Position numbers and translations under genes: made by a program | Notes under the pieces: generated by a model | The model's input: the letters and a program-made list of their open reading frames with translations, nothing else | Told to the model about the DNA's origin: nothing | Database searches by the model: none | DNA from: Saprospiraceae bacterium UBA7687 | Lineage (GTDB): Bacteria > Bacteroidota > Bacteroidia > Chitinophagales > Saprospiraceae | DNA length: 64,000 nt | Assembly: GCA_002482845.1 (NCBI GenBank) | Contig: DLGT01000095.1 | Location: forward strand, 43,754 to 107,753 | Direction of reading: 5' to 3' | Part shown: positions 25,961 to 35,282 of the stretch, piece after piece | Layout: the number at the start of each line of letters is the position of its first letter | Position numbering within the stretch: position 1 is the stretch's first letter

Positions 25961-28768
25961 TCAATGTGCTTCTAGCCAATTATTTCCTACGCCAATTTCT
26001 ACCAAAATCGGGACTTTCAAAGAAGGAATGGCATTTTTCATTAAGTCTGTGACTAAAACTTTTAACTTTTCTAGTTCTGGTTTATATACGTCAAAAACTA
26101 ACTCATCATGTACTTGAAGGATCATCTTAGATCTAAAGTTTTGCTCTTTTAATGCTTTATGAATATTGATCATTGCAATCTTGATCATATCCGCTGCGGT
26201 ACCTTGTATGGGTGTATTGATTGCTACTCGTTCTGCATTGCTTGATGTTAATGAGTTTCGAGAGTTTATGTCTCTTAGGTTTCTGCGTCTACCAAGTAAG
26301 GTTTTTACGTATCCGTTTTCTCTTGCAAAACTAACCGTTTGGTCCATATAGTTTTTGAGACCTGAAAACTCTCTAAAATAGTTTTGGATCAGATCTGTTG
26401 CATCTTTTCTTGAGATGGCCAATTGTCTTGAAAGATTAGTTGCCCCTGCTCCATAAGTGATAGAAAAGTTTACGGTTTTGGCATTTCTCCTTTGTTCAGA
26501 TGTGACTTCGTCATAAGGTACGCCATACACCTTTGCAGCCGTAGCTCTATGGAAATCATTGCCTGCCACAAAAGCTTCTAACATTGACGTATCATTACTT
26601 ATCTCTGCGATGATTCTTAGTTCTATTTGTGAGTAATCGGCAGCCATCAATACGTGATCTTCATCTCTTGGGACAAAAGCTTTTCGAATTTCTCTTCCTG
26701 CCTCATCTTTGATGGGAATATTTTGTAGGTTGGGATTTTCAGAACTTAGTCTACCTGTTGCTGCTCTTGCTTGATTAAAATTGCTGTGGACTCTTCCTGT
26801 ACGAGGATTGACCATAGTCGGCAACGCATCTACATAGGTGGACTTAAGTTTAGAAAACTTTCTGTGTTCCAGGATGGTGTCTATTACTATGTGCTCACCT
26901 GCAAGTTCAGTGAGTTTGTCAAAGTCTGTCGAATATTGACCCGTAGAAGTTTTTTTCCATCGATAGGGTACTTTTAATCTATCAAAAAGAACTTCTCCGA
27001 CTTGTTTTGGTGATGCAATATTAAAATGCACGCCAGCATTTTTGTAAATCTCTTGTTCTTTATTGGTTATTATTTTTTCTAACTCTTTGGAATAATCATT
27101 CAAGAAAGAAGCATCTATTCTGATACCTTCATACTCAAGGTCACACAAAACTCTGATTAATGGTTCTTCGATATCCATGTAAAGTGGATCGAGTTCGTTT
27201 TCTGCCATTAGTTTTTTCATGACAGGTGCTAGTTGAAGGGTAAGGTCAGCATCTTCACCTGCATATTCTTTTACTTTTTCTAAAGACACGTCTCTCATAC
27301 TCAGTTGGTTTTTACCGCCTTTTCCGATTAGGTCTTCTATGGGTACCATTTTATAATCAAGGTAGGATTCAGTAAGATAATCCAACTTATGTCTAAGATC
27401 TGGTTCACATAGGTAATGTGTGATCATGGTGTCATAAAGATTTCCCGCTACTTCCACATCATACCATTTCATTATAGACATATCATACTTTATATTCTGG
27501 CCTATCTTCGTGATGGCCGTATTTTCGAGTACTTCTTTAAAATAACTAACTGTTTTTTTTGCTTCGTTCATGTCAGCAGATACAGGTACATAGTATGCTT
27601 CTCCTGCTTTATATGAGAAGGACATACCTACTATTTCAGCTTGATGTGGGTCAATACCTGTTGTCTCTGTATCAAAACTAAATGTATTCTGCTGTTCGAG
27701 CACTTTTACTAAATCTTTTATGTCATCTTCTGTATTGACTAAAAGATAATTATGTGGTGTATTCTCAATGTTTCTTTTGGCAATTTGGTATTCTGTTTTT
27801 GGTTCTTCTGGAGCAGAAGGTTTGCTTGAAACAAAATCATTTCCGAATAAAGACTGCTGCACACCTGCTTGATTTTGAGGTGTGGAAATGACATCATTTC
27901 CAACTATTTGTTGAGCTAGGGTACGGAATTCGAGTTCAAGGAAAATTTCTTTTAGTTTTTCCTTGTTCATTGGGTCTAGGTTGTATCTAGTAGCGTCGAA
28001 TTGAATAGGAGAATTGATATCTATTGTAGCGAGACGTTTGGACATAAGTGCCTGCTCAGCAAAGTTTATGACGTTTTCTTTTTGTTTACCTTTGAGTTTG
28101 TCTGCATTGGCAATGATGTTTTCGACAGAACCAAACTCTTTTAGTAAAGTTACGGCTGTTTTTGGGCCGATTCCTGGTACACCTGGGATATTGTCTACAC
28201 TATCACCTTGTAGTCCAAGGACATCTATTACTTGATCTACACGTTCGATATCCCAATTGGCAAGGATTTCCTTTTCACCTAAAATTTCCACTTCATTTCC
28301 TTGTCTACCAGGCTTATACATATATATATTGGGAGAAACAAGCTGTGCGTAGTCCTTGTCTGGAGTCACCATATATACGGTGTATCCTTCTTTTTCTGCT
28401 TGTTTGGCTAGGGTACCTATAACATCATCTGCTTCATAGTTTTGGACCATGACAACGGGTATGTTAAAACCTTCTATAATGCTAGGTATGTATTGCATAG
28501 CAATGGTAATATCTTCAGGCTGTGCGTCCCTATTTGCCTTGTATTGTGGGTAATATTCATGTCTGAATGTACCGCCTTTAGGATCGAATGCTACAGCAAT
28601 GTGTGTAGGTTTTTGATTTGTCATTAAGTCCCATAGTGTACGCACAAAACCAGTAATGGCAGATGTATTGAGTCCTTTAGAGTTTATAAGTGGCCTTGTG
28701 ATAAATGCAAAATGTGCACGATATACAAGTGCGTGACCGTCGAGAAGAAATAGACGTTTATCCTCCAT
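25961..28768 (-). CDS. polA: DNA polymerase I with proofreading domain
   Basis: This ~935-residue enzyme fills gaps and removes RNA primers. The N-terminal 5'-nuclease domain starts RLFLLDGHALVYRAHFAF, and includes EADDVIGTLA and GDSVDNIPGVPGIGPKTA. The middle 3'-5' exonuclease domain retains its metal ligands: FDTETTGID and NIKYDMSIMKW with a later YDTMITHYL block, so proofreading is probably active. The polymerase domain has motif A ADYSQIELRI, motif B RRNAKTVNFSITYG and motif C QVHDELVFDV. I chose the ATG at 28768, which gives the usual PolA start; the longer frame from 28843 adds 25 unrelated residues. A -7 box lies at 28795-28802. Confidence 0.97.
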   Translation of the reverse strand: MEDKRLFLLDGHALVYRAHFAFITRPLINSKGLNTSAITGFVRTLWDLMTNQKPTHIAVAFDPKGGTFRHEYYPQYKANRDAQPEDITIAMQYIPSIIEGFNIPVVMVQNYEADDVIGTLAKQAEKEGYTVYMVTPDKDYAQLVSPNIYMYKPGRQGNEVEILGEKEILANWDIERVDQVIDVLGLQGDSVDNIPGVPGIGPKTAVTLLKEFGSVENIIANADKLKGKQKENVINFAEQALMSKRLATIDINSPIQFDATRYNLDPMNKEKLKEIFLELEFRTLAQQIVGNDVISTPQNQAGVQQSLFGNDFVSSKPSAPEEPKTEYQIAKRNIENTPHNYLLVNTEDDIKDLVKVLEQQNTFSFDTETTGIDPHQAEIVGMSFSYKAGEAYYVPVSADMNEAKKTVSYFKEVLENTAITKIGQNIKYDMSIMKWYDVEVAGNLYDTMITHYLCEPDLRHKLDYLTESYLDYKMVPIEDLIGKGGKNQLSMRDVSLEKVKEYAGEDADLTLQLAPVMKKLMAENELDPLYMDIEEPLIRVLCDLEYEGIRIDASFLNDYSKELEKIITNKEQEIYKNAGVHFNIASPKQVGEVLFDRLKVPYRWKKTSTGQYSTDFDKLTELAGEHIVIDTILEHRKFSKLKSTYVDALPTMVNPRTGRVHSNFNQARAATGRLSSENPNLQNIPIKDEAGREIRKAFVPRDEDHVLMAADYSQIELRIIAEISNDTSMLEAFVAGNDFHRATAAKVYGVPYDEVTSEQRRNAKTVNFSITYGAGATNLSRQLAISRKDATDLIQNYFREFSGLKNYMDQTVSFARENGYVKTLLGRRRNLRDINSRNSLTSSNAERVAINTPIQGTAADMIKIAMINIHKALKEQNFRSKMILQVHDELVFDVYKPELEKLKVLVTDLMKNAIPSLKVPILVEIGVGNNWLEAH

Positions 28769-28794
28769 TATTGATAGGTTTTGATGATTGAGAA

Positions 28795-28802
28795 CAAAGG
28801 TA
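28795..28802 (-). promoter_or_regulatory. -7 box (TACCTTTG) of polA
   Basis: The minus strand carries TACCTTTG 26 bases before the chosen polA ATG at 28768. This supports that start over the longer frame, whose start codon would lie upstream of this box. Confidence 0.55.
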
Positions 28803-28818
28803 TAAATAAAAAATGAAA

Positions 28819-28849
28819 AAGGGGATGCATCAGACAAATGCATCCCCTT
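28819..28849 (-). terminator. Terminator of the 1439-residue cargo gene
   Basis: AAGGGGATGCAT and ATGCATCCCCTT form a perfect 12-bp stem around a short loop; on the minus strand it is followed by a T-rich run. It lies 27 bases after the stop of the gene at 28876-33195 and just upstream of the polA promoter. Confidence 0.88.
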
Positions 28850-28875
28850 CAGGAATTAATTTAAGCAAATTGTTG

Positions 28876-31800
28876 TTACTCGAGGCCGATCATCTTTTTG
28901 GTTGCAGTGTACGCTCCACTTTCAAGCTGGTAAATCATAACTCCTTGGTTAGGAATATCATTTTTAGTCAGCGTGAAGGTATTGATACCTTTACCGAAAG
29001 ATCCTTTATTTGTGTATATCACTTTACCAGTCACGTCAAATACTTTTAGGGTAGCATTGCCAGACTCAGGAAGGTTAAATGTGATGATTGTTTTGTCATT
29101 GAACGGGTTAGGTTCGTTTTGGTATAAAGCAAATTCAGAACTAGTCTCTTTACCTGCAAATCTTAGGGACAATTTGTTGGTATTTAAGTCATCACCAGAA
29201 TAAACTTCAGCATTTGTCAATGATGAATTCATTTCTATGATGTCAGACAAGTTTGCATTTGTTTTTGATGCTACGCTGATAGAAAGGATATCGTTACCAT
29301 TTACTGCTTTGATATCATTCCAGCTTACAGTGTATTTGTTGTCAGCAAGTTTAGCGATGTTGCTATCAGCAAGTTTTTGGTCACCTACATACACGTCTAC
29401 AAGATCGGCATTGTTAAGTGTAAGTGTGAATTGTAAACCATATACGTTGTTGATCTCAGCACTAAATATTGCTGTGTGTATCTCATTCGCAACTACTGCT
29501 TTATCTTCTGCTAGTAATTGTACAGCACTTCTTGATTCAGTAGATGCATCTTTAACATTTCCAGTCGCAGAACCATTTACATCACCCACTTTCACACCTA
29601 CAAAGTTTTGGTTGATCATTGAGTTGTCAAGATTTGTGATAAATCTCTTTTCTTGTAAAGGCCATGGGTAACTTGCATCCGTGAATGTCTGTCCACTGTT
29701 GATAAATCTCCAGCTATTGTTACTAGGCAATGTTGTGTAGATACCAAGGATCAATTTTCTCAATTCTATAAGATCGGCAGCTGTTACTTTCTCATCTTTG
29801 TTGATATCAGCAGCAATGATGTTGTATGGTCCTTGAAGTTTAGCTTGGTTTAGTATATGTCTTTGAATCAAAACTAAATCCAATGTACTTACACCATTCA
29901 AGTAATCATCATTTTTCTTACCTGCAATCTCGTAATTGTAATACATTACTGCATTGTTGAATGAATAATTACCAGTTGTGATCGTATTTGCTGTTTTGGT
30001 CATTTCTACGATACCGTTACTCAAAGTAACTTCAGCACCTACTATTTTTTGACCAGTCTGAGAGATGATATTTCCAGAAACAGTTGTCGTTTGAGCATTA
30101 CCACAAGCGCCTTGGTTGTCAGCAAGATTTAGTGTTACTACACAGAAATCATAATTAAGCTTCTCATCCCAAACGGTCATTTTAACATCAACTGAAGGAG
30201 CGTCGTCGCAATTGAATATTTTACCTGAGCTCTTAGTTGCAGGCAACCATTTTTGAGCATTTCCTGCATTGTATTCTGCTTCGGTAGCATTAAGACCTGC
30301 GCCTTTGAAATAGTGGATCTGGTTCAATTTTGTAAGAACGGGATTCTCTTCATTGAATGTGTACAATAAGTTTGCTTTTGAAGTACAGTTATCAAATGAA
30401 CCTAAGTTAAAGTCTACAGCCCAAAGTTCTACTTGACCATTACTCATAAGGGCAGAACTAATGTTCAAACAGTATGGTGTTGGTTTTTTCTTATCTACTA
30501 CCATAAAGTTTTGTGTACAGTTGGTCACATTACCACAACCATCCAATACTTTCCAAGTAATTTTATGGTTTGACATACTACCTACGATATCTTCTGGTAA
30601 TGTTACTTTTACTTCACCACCTTGTCCTGTAGGAGAAACGTATCTGTCAGGAATTCCATTACCATTTGTATCATTGAATGAAGCATCTGTAGCAGGTAAG
30701 AAACTTGAGTACTCATAATCATTCGTACCATCTCCCCAAAGGTCAACAAATACGATCCATTTTAGCCAGTCTGAAGCACATTGACCTTGGTCAGTAGCTG
30801 TTTGTGTAAGCACTAGGCTTCTTCTCTCGCATCTGTTACCGTCATTATCATCATCATTGTGGTCATTGATTTCAAACATTAAGTCTGCACATGATCCCAA
30901 TACTGGTTTTACTTCGTCAATAACTTTTATCGTTTGAGTATGCGTGTAATATCCTACAGGAACAGAAGCATTCGGGTCATAAGTACACCAGTTGATTACT
31001 GTCCATCTGTTTAAGATTTTCATACATGCATTACCTTCGAAGTAGAAAGTATCACTCTTAAGACTTACACCAATCTGATCGCATGGTCCAGAAGTCCAAG
31101 TTGGTTTTCTATCAGCTGCATCAGTTGTACAATCAGTTGTAAGATCTGGTGGCCAAATAATACTACCTGCGAATGCTGGGAATGGATTTCTAAGGTCTAT
31201 TCTTTGAACGCAAATAATGTTTGGTCTGCTTTTTATTCTCCAAGTACGTAGGATATAACCGATGTTACAACCACTTAAGAATTGTTGGTCAGTATATTCT
31301 GTTTCTAGATCAAGACAGTTAGAAAATGCTGTTGCTCTTCCTGTCACATCAAGATCATTCTCATCATCATCACAATCGATAGTAACATTTGCAGGACATA
31401 CGATCTGAGGAGCAAGTTTATCTTCTACTCTTACTTCTACCCATGTCTCATTGTAATTATCAGATTGTCCATTGACTACGTCACCAAATACTCCTGACAT
31501 ATTACCATCATCCCATACTCTCATCCATACTTTCACGATACCGAAAGGAACAGCGCCTTCTCTATTTGTGATATCTGCACAACAGAATTTCACATAAGCA
31601 CCATTATCTGTATCGTAGTTAGGACTATTAGGATTGGTAGATCCATCATTCGGATGACCATCTGCATTGTACGTGAAATTACCTGTGTAATCACAGCCAT
31701 CTTCGTCTCTAGTAGGATCGTCTTCTCTTCTCAATTCTAAGTGTACTGGAGTACAACTATCATAAGAACCATTATCTACAGAGTTTGCAAATAATTTTGC

Positions 31801-33195
31801 AATACCATCAGCATCGCTACCAGTTGTTAGTGAGATAATGATGTGTTGTTTAGCAACTGCTATCGGTGCAGTAAGGTCTAACACTGTTACGGTGATTTGG
31901 TCTGTACCAATGTTTTCACAACAGTCTTTTGCTTGGTAAGTAAATGTATTTACACCTTTTGGTGTACCTGTTGCTAAGTATCTTCCACTAGGTATATCAT
32001 AAACGATATTTACACCAATTGGTCCAGATACTGTATAAGTTACTGTACTAGAACAGTTATCGTGTAAAATTTCAGGTACTGGAAGCAAGAAGTTTGCTGA
32101 ACAAGTCCATGGGTCTACACTAACAGTTATGTCTTTTGCAACAACTGTAGGTGCTTCATCATCCGTTGCTTTAATTACTTGCGTAGTTGTTCTGGTAGCA
32201 CCAGTACACCAATCTAATATAGTCCATACACGGATGATTTTTTTACTGTTTGAACAAGTAGGTCCACAAGCGTTAAGTTCTGTATCAGACTTAGCAGCAA
32301 GGATATTACATACGTGTCCTGTCAACGGAACACCATTCACTGTAGGCCAAGCATATCTTGTTGCTTCAGCTGTTGCGTCTCTATTTGCAGCAGCTTCAGC
32401 AGCAGCTACATTTGCATATGTACCAGGAATCAAAAGGATGTAAGCAGCTCTGTACTCTGTGTATAATTTAGCTTTGTAGAAAGCAAAAATGCCTGCCATG
32501 CTAACATCTGATCCGCATGTCAACTGAACATTGTTGTAAGGATCTGTGACTGATCCAATAGTTACTGGGTCAAATCTGTATTCTGATACACATGGAATAG
32601 ATTTATTTCCATAGATATCTGTGAATACCCAAGTTCTTCTGATAATTTTAGCACCGCAATTTCCAGTAGGAATTACTTCGTCAGAAATAGCAGTGGTGTA
32701 AGAAGAACAGTTTTCATTAACTACAGGTCTAGGATAAACTAAAGTGTTTGCTAGAAATGCAGCTTCGTCGGTACATCTGAGTGCACATGCAGGATCGTTA
32801 TTTCCTACAGGGCAAAGACACTCTACTTGTGGTGGTAATTTGTCTTCTACTCTGATCTGTCCCCAGCAAGAATTGCCAGAAGGATTGGTAATAGTAACGG
32901 TGTACAATCCCGGATTTGTTACCACCGGGTGTGTGTAAGGAGTTGTCGGCGTGATGCCACTTACTCTGACTTGGTGTGTTTGGTTGGCTCCCGCAGGACC
33001 GCCTTCCATCACCATATCAGGTCTAATAATAGCTTCGCAATCATCATCTAATGATACTTGTACTAAATCGTTACAAGCAATCTGATTTTGGCCTAAGCTT
33101 TGACTAGAAAAAACGAAAATTAACAGGAGACTCAACAGTGCAGAACGCAATACCGGAATCCCCTTACTTTGGGTAAGTAAATCTTGTTTTACCAT
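28876..33195 (-). CDS. Very large secreted T9SS cargo with HYR-like repeats and dockerin-like pair
   Basis: This 1439-residue surface or extracellular protein has an N-terminal signal peptide (hydrophobic core ALLSLLLIFVFSS, cleavage near SLGQ). Residues ~40-1030 are a chain of Cys-rich immunoglobulin-like modules; repeated phrases such as VEDKLPPQVEC and VEDKLAPQIVC, NCSS, and WTILDWC / WTVINWC mark at least five units and resemble HYR modules. Residues ~1040-1150 hold a carboxypeptidase-regulatory-like strand region, then two dockerin-type calcium loops: NGVSTLDLVLIQRHIL and DINKDEKVTAADLIELRKLI. A cohesin-like beta region follows. The last ~80 residues (FALYQNEPNPFNDKTIITF to KKMIGLE) are a T9SS type A sorting domain. 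No catalytic domain is visible. Confidence 0.92.
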   Translation of the reverse strand: MVKQDLLTQSKGIPVLRSALLSLLLIFVFSSQSLGQNQIACNDLVQVSLDDDCEAIIRPDMVMEGGPAGANQTHQVRVSGITPTTPYTHPVVTNPGLYTVTITNPSGNSCWGQIRVEDKLPPQVECLCPVGNNDPACALRCTDEAAFLANTLVYPRPVVNENCSSYTTAISDEVIPTGNCGAKIIRRTWVFTDIYGNKSIPCVSEYRFDPVTIGSVTDPYNNVQLTCGSDVSMAGIFAFYKAKLYTEYRAAYILLIPGTYANVAAAEAAANRDATAEATRYAWPTVNGVPLTGHVCNILAAKSDTELNACGPTCSNSKKIIRVWTILDWCTGATRTTTQVIKATDDEAPTVVAKDITVSVDPWTCSANFLLPVPEILHDNCSSTVTYTVSGPIGVNIVYDIPSGRYLATGTPKGVNTFTYQAKDCCENIGTDQITVTVLDLTAPIAVAKQHIIISLTTGSDADGIAKLFANSVDNGSYDSCTPVHLELRREDDPTRDEDGCDYTGNFTYNADGHPNDGSTNPNSPNYDTDNGAYVKFCCADITNREGAVPFGIVKVWMRVWDDGNMSGVFGDVVNGQSDNYNETWVEVRVEDKLAPQIVCPANVTIDCDDDENDLDVTGRATAFSNCLDLETEYTDQQFLSGCNIGYILRTWRIKSRPNIICVQRIDLRNPFPAFAGSIIWPPDLTTDCTTDAADRKPTWTSGPCDQIGVSLKSDTFYFEGNACMKILNRWTVINWCTYDPNASVPVGYYTHTQTIKVIDEVKPVLGSCADLMFEINDHNDDDNDGNRCERRSLVLTQTATDQGQCASDWLKWIVFVDLWGDGTNDYEYSSFLPATDASFNDTNGNGIPDRYVSPTGQGGEVKVTLPEDIVGSMSNHKITWKVLDGCGNVTNCTQNFMVVDKKKPTPYCLNISSALMSNGQVELWAVDFNLGSFDNCTSKANLLYTFNEENPVLTKLNQIHYFKGAGLNATEAEYNAGNAQKWLPATKSSGKIFNCDDAPSVDVKMTVWDEKLNYDFCVVTLNLADNQGACGNAQTTTVSGNIISQTGQKIVGAEVTLSNGIVEMTKTANTITTGNYSFNNAVMYYNYEIAGKKNDDYLNGVSTLDLVLIQRHILNQAKLQGPYNIIAADINKDEKVTAADLIELRKLILGIYTTLPSNNSWRFINSGQTFTDASYPWPLQEKRFITNLDNSMINQNFVGVKVGDVNGSATGNVKDASTESRSAVQLLAEDKAVVANEIHTAIFSAEINNVYGLQFTLTLNNADLVDVYVGDQKLADSNIAKLADNKYTVSWNDIKAVNGNDILSISVASKTNANLSDIIEMNSSLTNAEVYSGDDLNTNKLSLRFAGKETSSEFALYQNEPNPFNDKTIITFNLPESGNATLKVFDVTGKVIYTNKGSFGKGINTFTLTKNDIPNQGVMIYQLESGAYTATKKMIGLE

Positions 33196-33232
33196 GGGTA
33201 AAAAGTTTTGGTTATTAAAAAAATGAGTTCGT

Positions 33233-33249
33233 GCCCGCGTCTTTCGGGC
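33233..33249 (-). other. Hairpin in the 5' leader of the 1439-residue gene
   Basis: GCCCG and CGGGC form a GC-rich 5-bp stem with a 7-base loop in an otherwise AT-rich leader, 38 bases before the ATG. A run of seven T follows about 10 bases later on the minus strand. It could be a leader structure or weak attenuator; this is speculative. Confidence 0.35.
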
Positions 33250-33295
33250 TTAGGTCAGATTTAAATAAGATTTACTCTATTGAGTGGGAATGGTG

Positions 33296-33303
33296 CAAAG
33301 GTA
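33296..33303 (-). promoter_or_regulatory. -7 box (TACCTTTG) of the 1439-residue gene
   Basis: TACCTTTG on the minus strand matches TAnnTTTG and would give a leader of about 95 bases containing the 33233-33249 hairpin. No -33 TTG at the normal distance. Confidence 0.45.
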
Positions 33304-33601
33304 TGATGACAAATAGCCTGTGAGGTAATTTAACTTGGGGTAATTTTGGTATTTTTTTTTAACTAATATAAGATTTTTATTATGTGAAGGAAGTTATAAA
33401 AGATCTTTATATGTGTATTGGGCTTTCATTCAAAAGATTGAAAATTTTGGTGTTTGATGATAGAGATAAGAAAGATAATAAAATTTTTTATAGTTTTTTT
33501 TTGGACGTAACCCATAGTATTTTCAATAAAGGTATAATTCAATTTTCATGCCAAAAATTTAAAGGATAAGAAATTAATATTCCATATTGTATTATAGCAA
33601 A
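33304..33601. other. Non-coding AT-rich gap
   Basis: Together with the leader upstream of 33303 this separates the large cargo gene from the lipoprotein gene. A 61-codon plus-strand frame (33384-33569) starts here but is low-complexity, Lys/Phe/Ile-rich and matches nothing I know; I do not call it a gene. Confidence 0.5.
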
Positions 33602-33637
33602 AAGCACCGTCTTACATTGGATTGAGACGGTGCTTTC
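33602..33637 (-). terminator. Terminator of the 33662-34825 lipoprotein gene
   Basis: AAAGCACCGTCT and AGACGGTGCTTT form a perfect 12-bp stem with a 12-base loop, followed by T residues on the minus strand. It lies 25 bases after the lipoprotein stop codon. Confidence 0.87.
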
Positions 33638-33661
33638 TATTTTACTATTTCAGGTATAAAT

Positions 33662-34825
33662 TTAGAACTTTACTTTTTTGACTTGACTCATAACTGCAGA
33701 ACCAAATGCCGCAGATAAATCATCGGCCATACTAAAGTCAGAAGGAAAAAATTCGATATGATCATCCATTTTGTTTTTGCTCTCAGAAGTTAAGGCTCTT
33801 TTATCGCCCACAAAATTGCAAGCATATCCATTGAAGTCATGGTACACATTGATAGGGACAGAAGAAACATACTCCTTACTATTATTATCAAGAACTTTCA
33901 TTTTGCCATGGAGTTCTGATTTCTTTTCTCTCATTATTTCAGATATATTTGCTTTTACCTTTTCCCAAACTTCTTTTTCTACTTCTACAATTACACTATC
34001 CCGAACTTCTTTAACGATCTCTTTTCTGATCAAAATTTCTTTTTCTTCTGTATAACTATTGACACTCTCTCGCTCTGGACTAAAGTTGATATTATCTAAT
34101 TCGATGATGACAATAAAATCTGCATCTTTTCCATCATCAAATCCGCCAATATTATAATCGTTCCAAAGGTTGTCTAATTTAGATACAGGAAGGTTCCACA
34201 TATCTTTTTCTATATCGTTACCATGAAAATCTCTTAACTCATTGGATACATCAAAGTAGATTTTGGTCAGTCCAAGACTAAGGGCTTTTTCTTTGAGCCT
34301 TTCTTTGTCTTTATAACTTGTGCGGTATTGGTCGATTTTGCTCAATTCATCATATGCATCTCTTGCAAATAATTTATCTTTTGTTTTCTCAGATTTATCA
34401 ATGAAGTCTAGAGCTCTATTATAATGGAACAATATGGTATTTTCTTCTGCATTTCTAAGTTCTGCAGTTACGTCTATCATATCAAAAGAAGCGCGATATC
34501 CGTCTTCACTTACTAAAGGAAGTAAAGGGTCGAGTCTATCTTGTCTTGATAATATGCTTTTGTAGATATTATGAACAGTGACCCAATTCGCTGGTTTTGC
34601 TTGTGGGTTTAGCCTATCTATTTCTTTAAGATTAGCGCTATTGAGTTTATCAAATGCTTTTTCTAGCGCTTTGACATACTCTGTCTTTTTGTTTTTCTCC
34701 CCTTGGAGCTTCGAAATGGCGTATGAGAATGCTTTGTCATATTCTCCTTTTTCTACCATTTTTTCGACTGACTTACAGGATGCCAACAAGGCCATAAATA
34801 CGATGGAGTAAAATACTGCTTTCAT
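33662..34825 (-). CDS. Lipoprotein of unknown function
   Basis: This 387-residue protein has a lipoprotein signal peptide: MKAVFYSIVFMALLASC with the lipobox LASC, acylated Cys at residue 17. The first ~200 residues are helical and charged (KGEYDKAFSYAISKLQ looks like one TPR-type helical pair), the middle is Lys/Glu-rich with coiled-coil character (KEIVKEVRDSVIVEVEKEVWEKVKA, split over residues ~265-300), and the C-terminal part is beta-like with a YHDFNGYACNFVGDKRAL segment. No enzyme motif is seen. It is probably attached to the outer membrane on the periplasmic side. It is monocistronic, with a strong terminator at 33602-33637. Confidence 0.78.
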   Translation of the reverse strand: MKAVFYSIVFMALLASCKSVEKMVEKGEYDKAFSYAISKLQGEKNKKTEYVKALEKAFDKLNSANLKEIDRLNPQAKPANWVTVHNIYKSILSRQDRLDPLLPLVSEDGYRASFDMIDVTAELRNAEENTILFHYNRALDFIDKSEKTKDKLFARDAYDELSKIDQYRTSYKDKERLKEKALSLGLTKIYFDVSNELRDFHGNDIEKDMWNLPVSKLDNLWNDYNIGGFDDGKDADFIVIIELDNINFSPERESVNSYTEEKEILIRKEIVKEVRDSVIVEVEKEVWEKVKANISEIMREKKSELHGKMKVLDNNSKEYVSSVPINVYHDFNGYACNFVGDKRALTSESKNKMDDHIEFFPSDFSMADDLSAAFGSAVMSQVKKVKF

Positions 34826-35282
34826 AACTTTGGTTTTTAATGGTATTTAAATAGGATCTGCTGAAATTCACAAAAAAAAATTGATTACAAACCAATACTG
34901 AGTTTAATTTATTTTTGTAAGTCAGCTGCACTCAATCTACTTCACCTTCTTCGCCTTGAAGTATTCATATACATCGGCGCATCGAAGTTTCGTATCTTAA
35001 GAACATCTGACTTTTTCATCAGACCTTTAAAATGTTTTGATATTACCAAAACTATATTAAAGCAACAAAAGTAACACATGAGAAAGGCTTTTATATTTTT
35101 TTTAACGTATTTGTAAAATGGAACCAAAGAAAGGACTGTTTCAATCGGTTTTATGAGAAATTAGCACATATTAATAACATAGTATTTTTAGTCATCAATA
35201 GAATTAATTTTAAAATAAAACAAAATCGTGTACGCCTAATAAAAAAAAGGGTTAACTTCGTTACTCATTAGAAAATATCCAA
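34826..35282. other. 457-base intergenic gap between divergent genes
   Basis: No gene is supported here. The gap is very AT-rich except for a short GC-richer island near 34945-35000 (minus strand reads CTTCGATGCGCCGATG). In one minus frame the island could encode an 18-residue tail ending YEYFKAKKVK before a stop, but a stop codon lies just upstream. It may be the remnant of a decayed gene; evidence is weak. Confidence 0.35.

Noticed and set aside
33384..33569. Short plus-strand gene of 61 codons
   Set aside because: Lys/Phe/Ile-rich composition as expected for translated AT-rich non-coding DNA, no recognisable domain, lies in the gap upstream of the large cargo gene.
34942..35127. 61-codon minus-strand gene
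   Set aside because: Ends in an Arg run with no family match; more likely chance coding of the gap and its GC-rich island.
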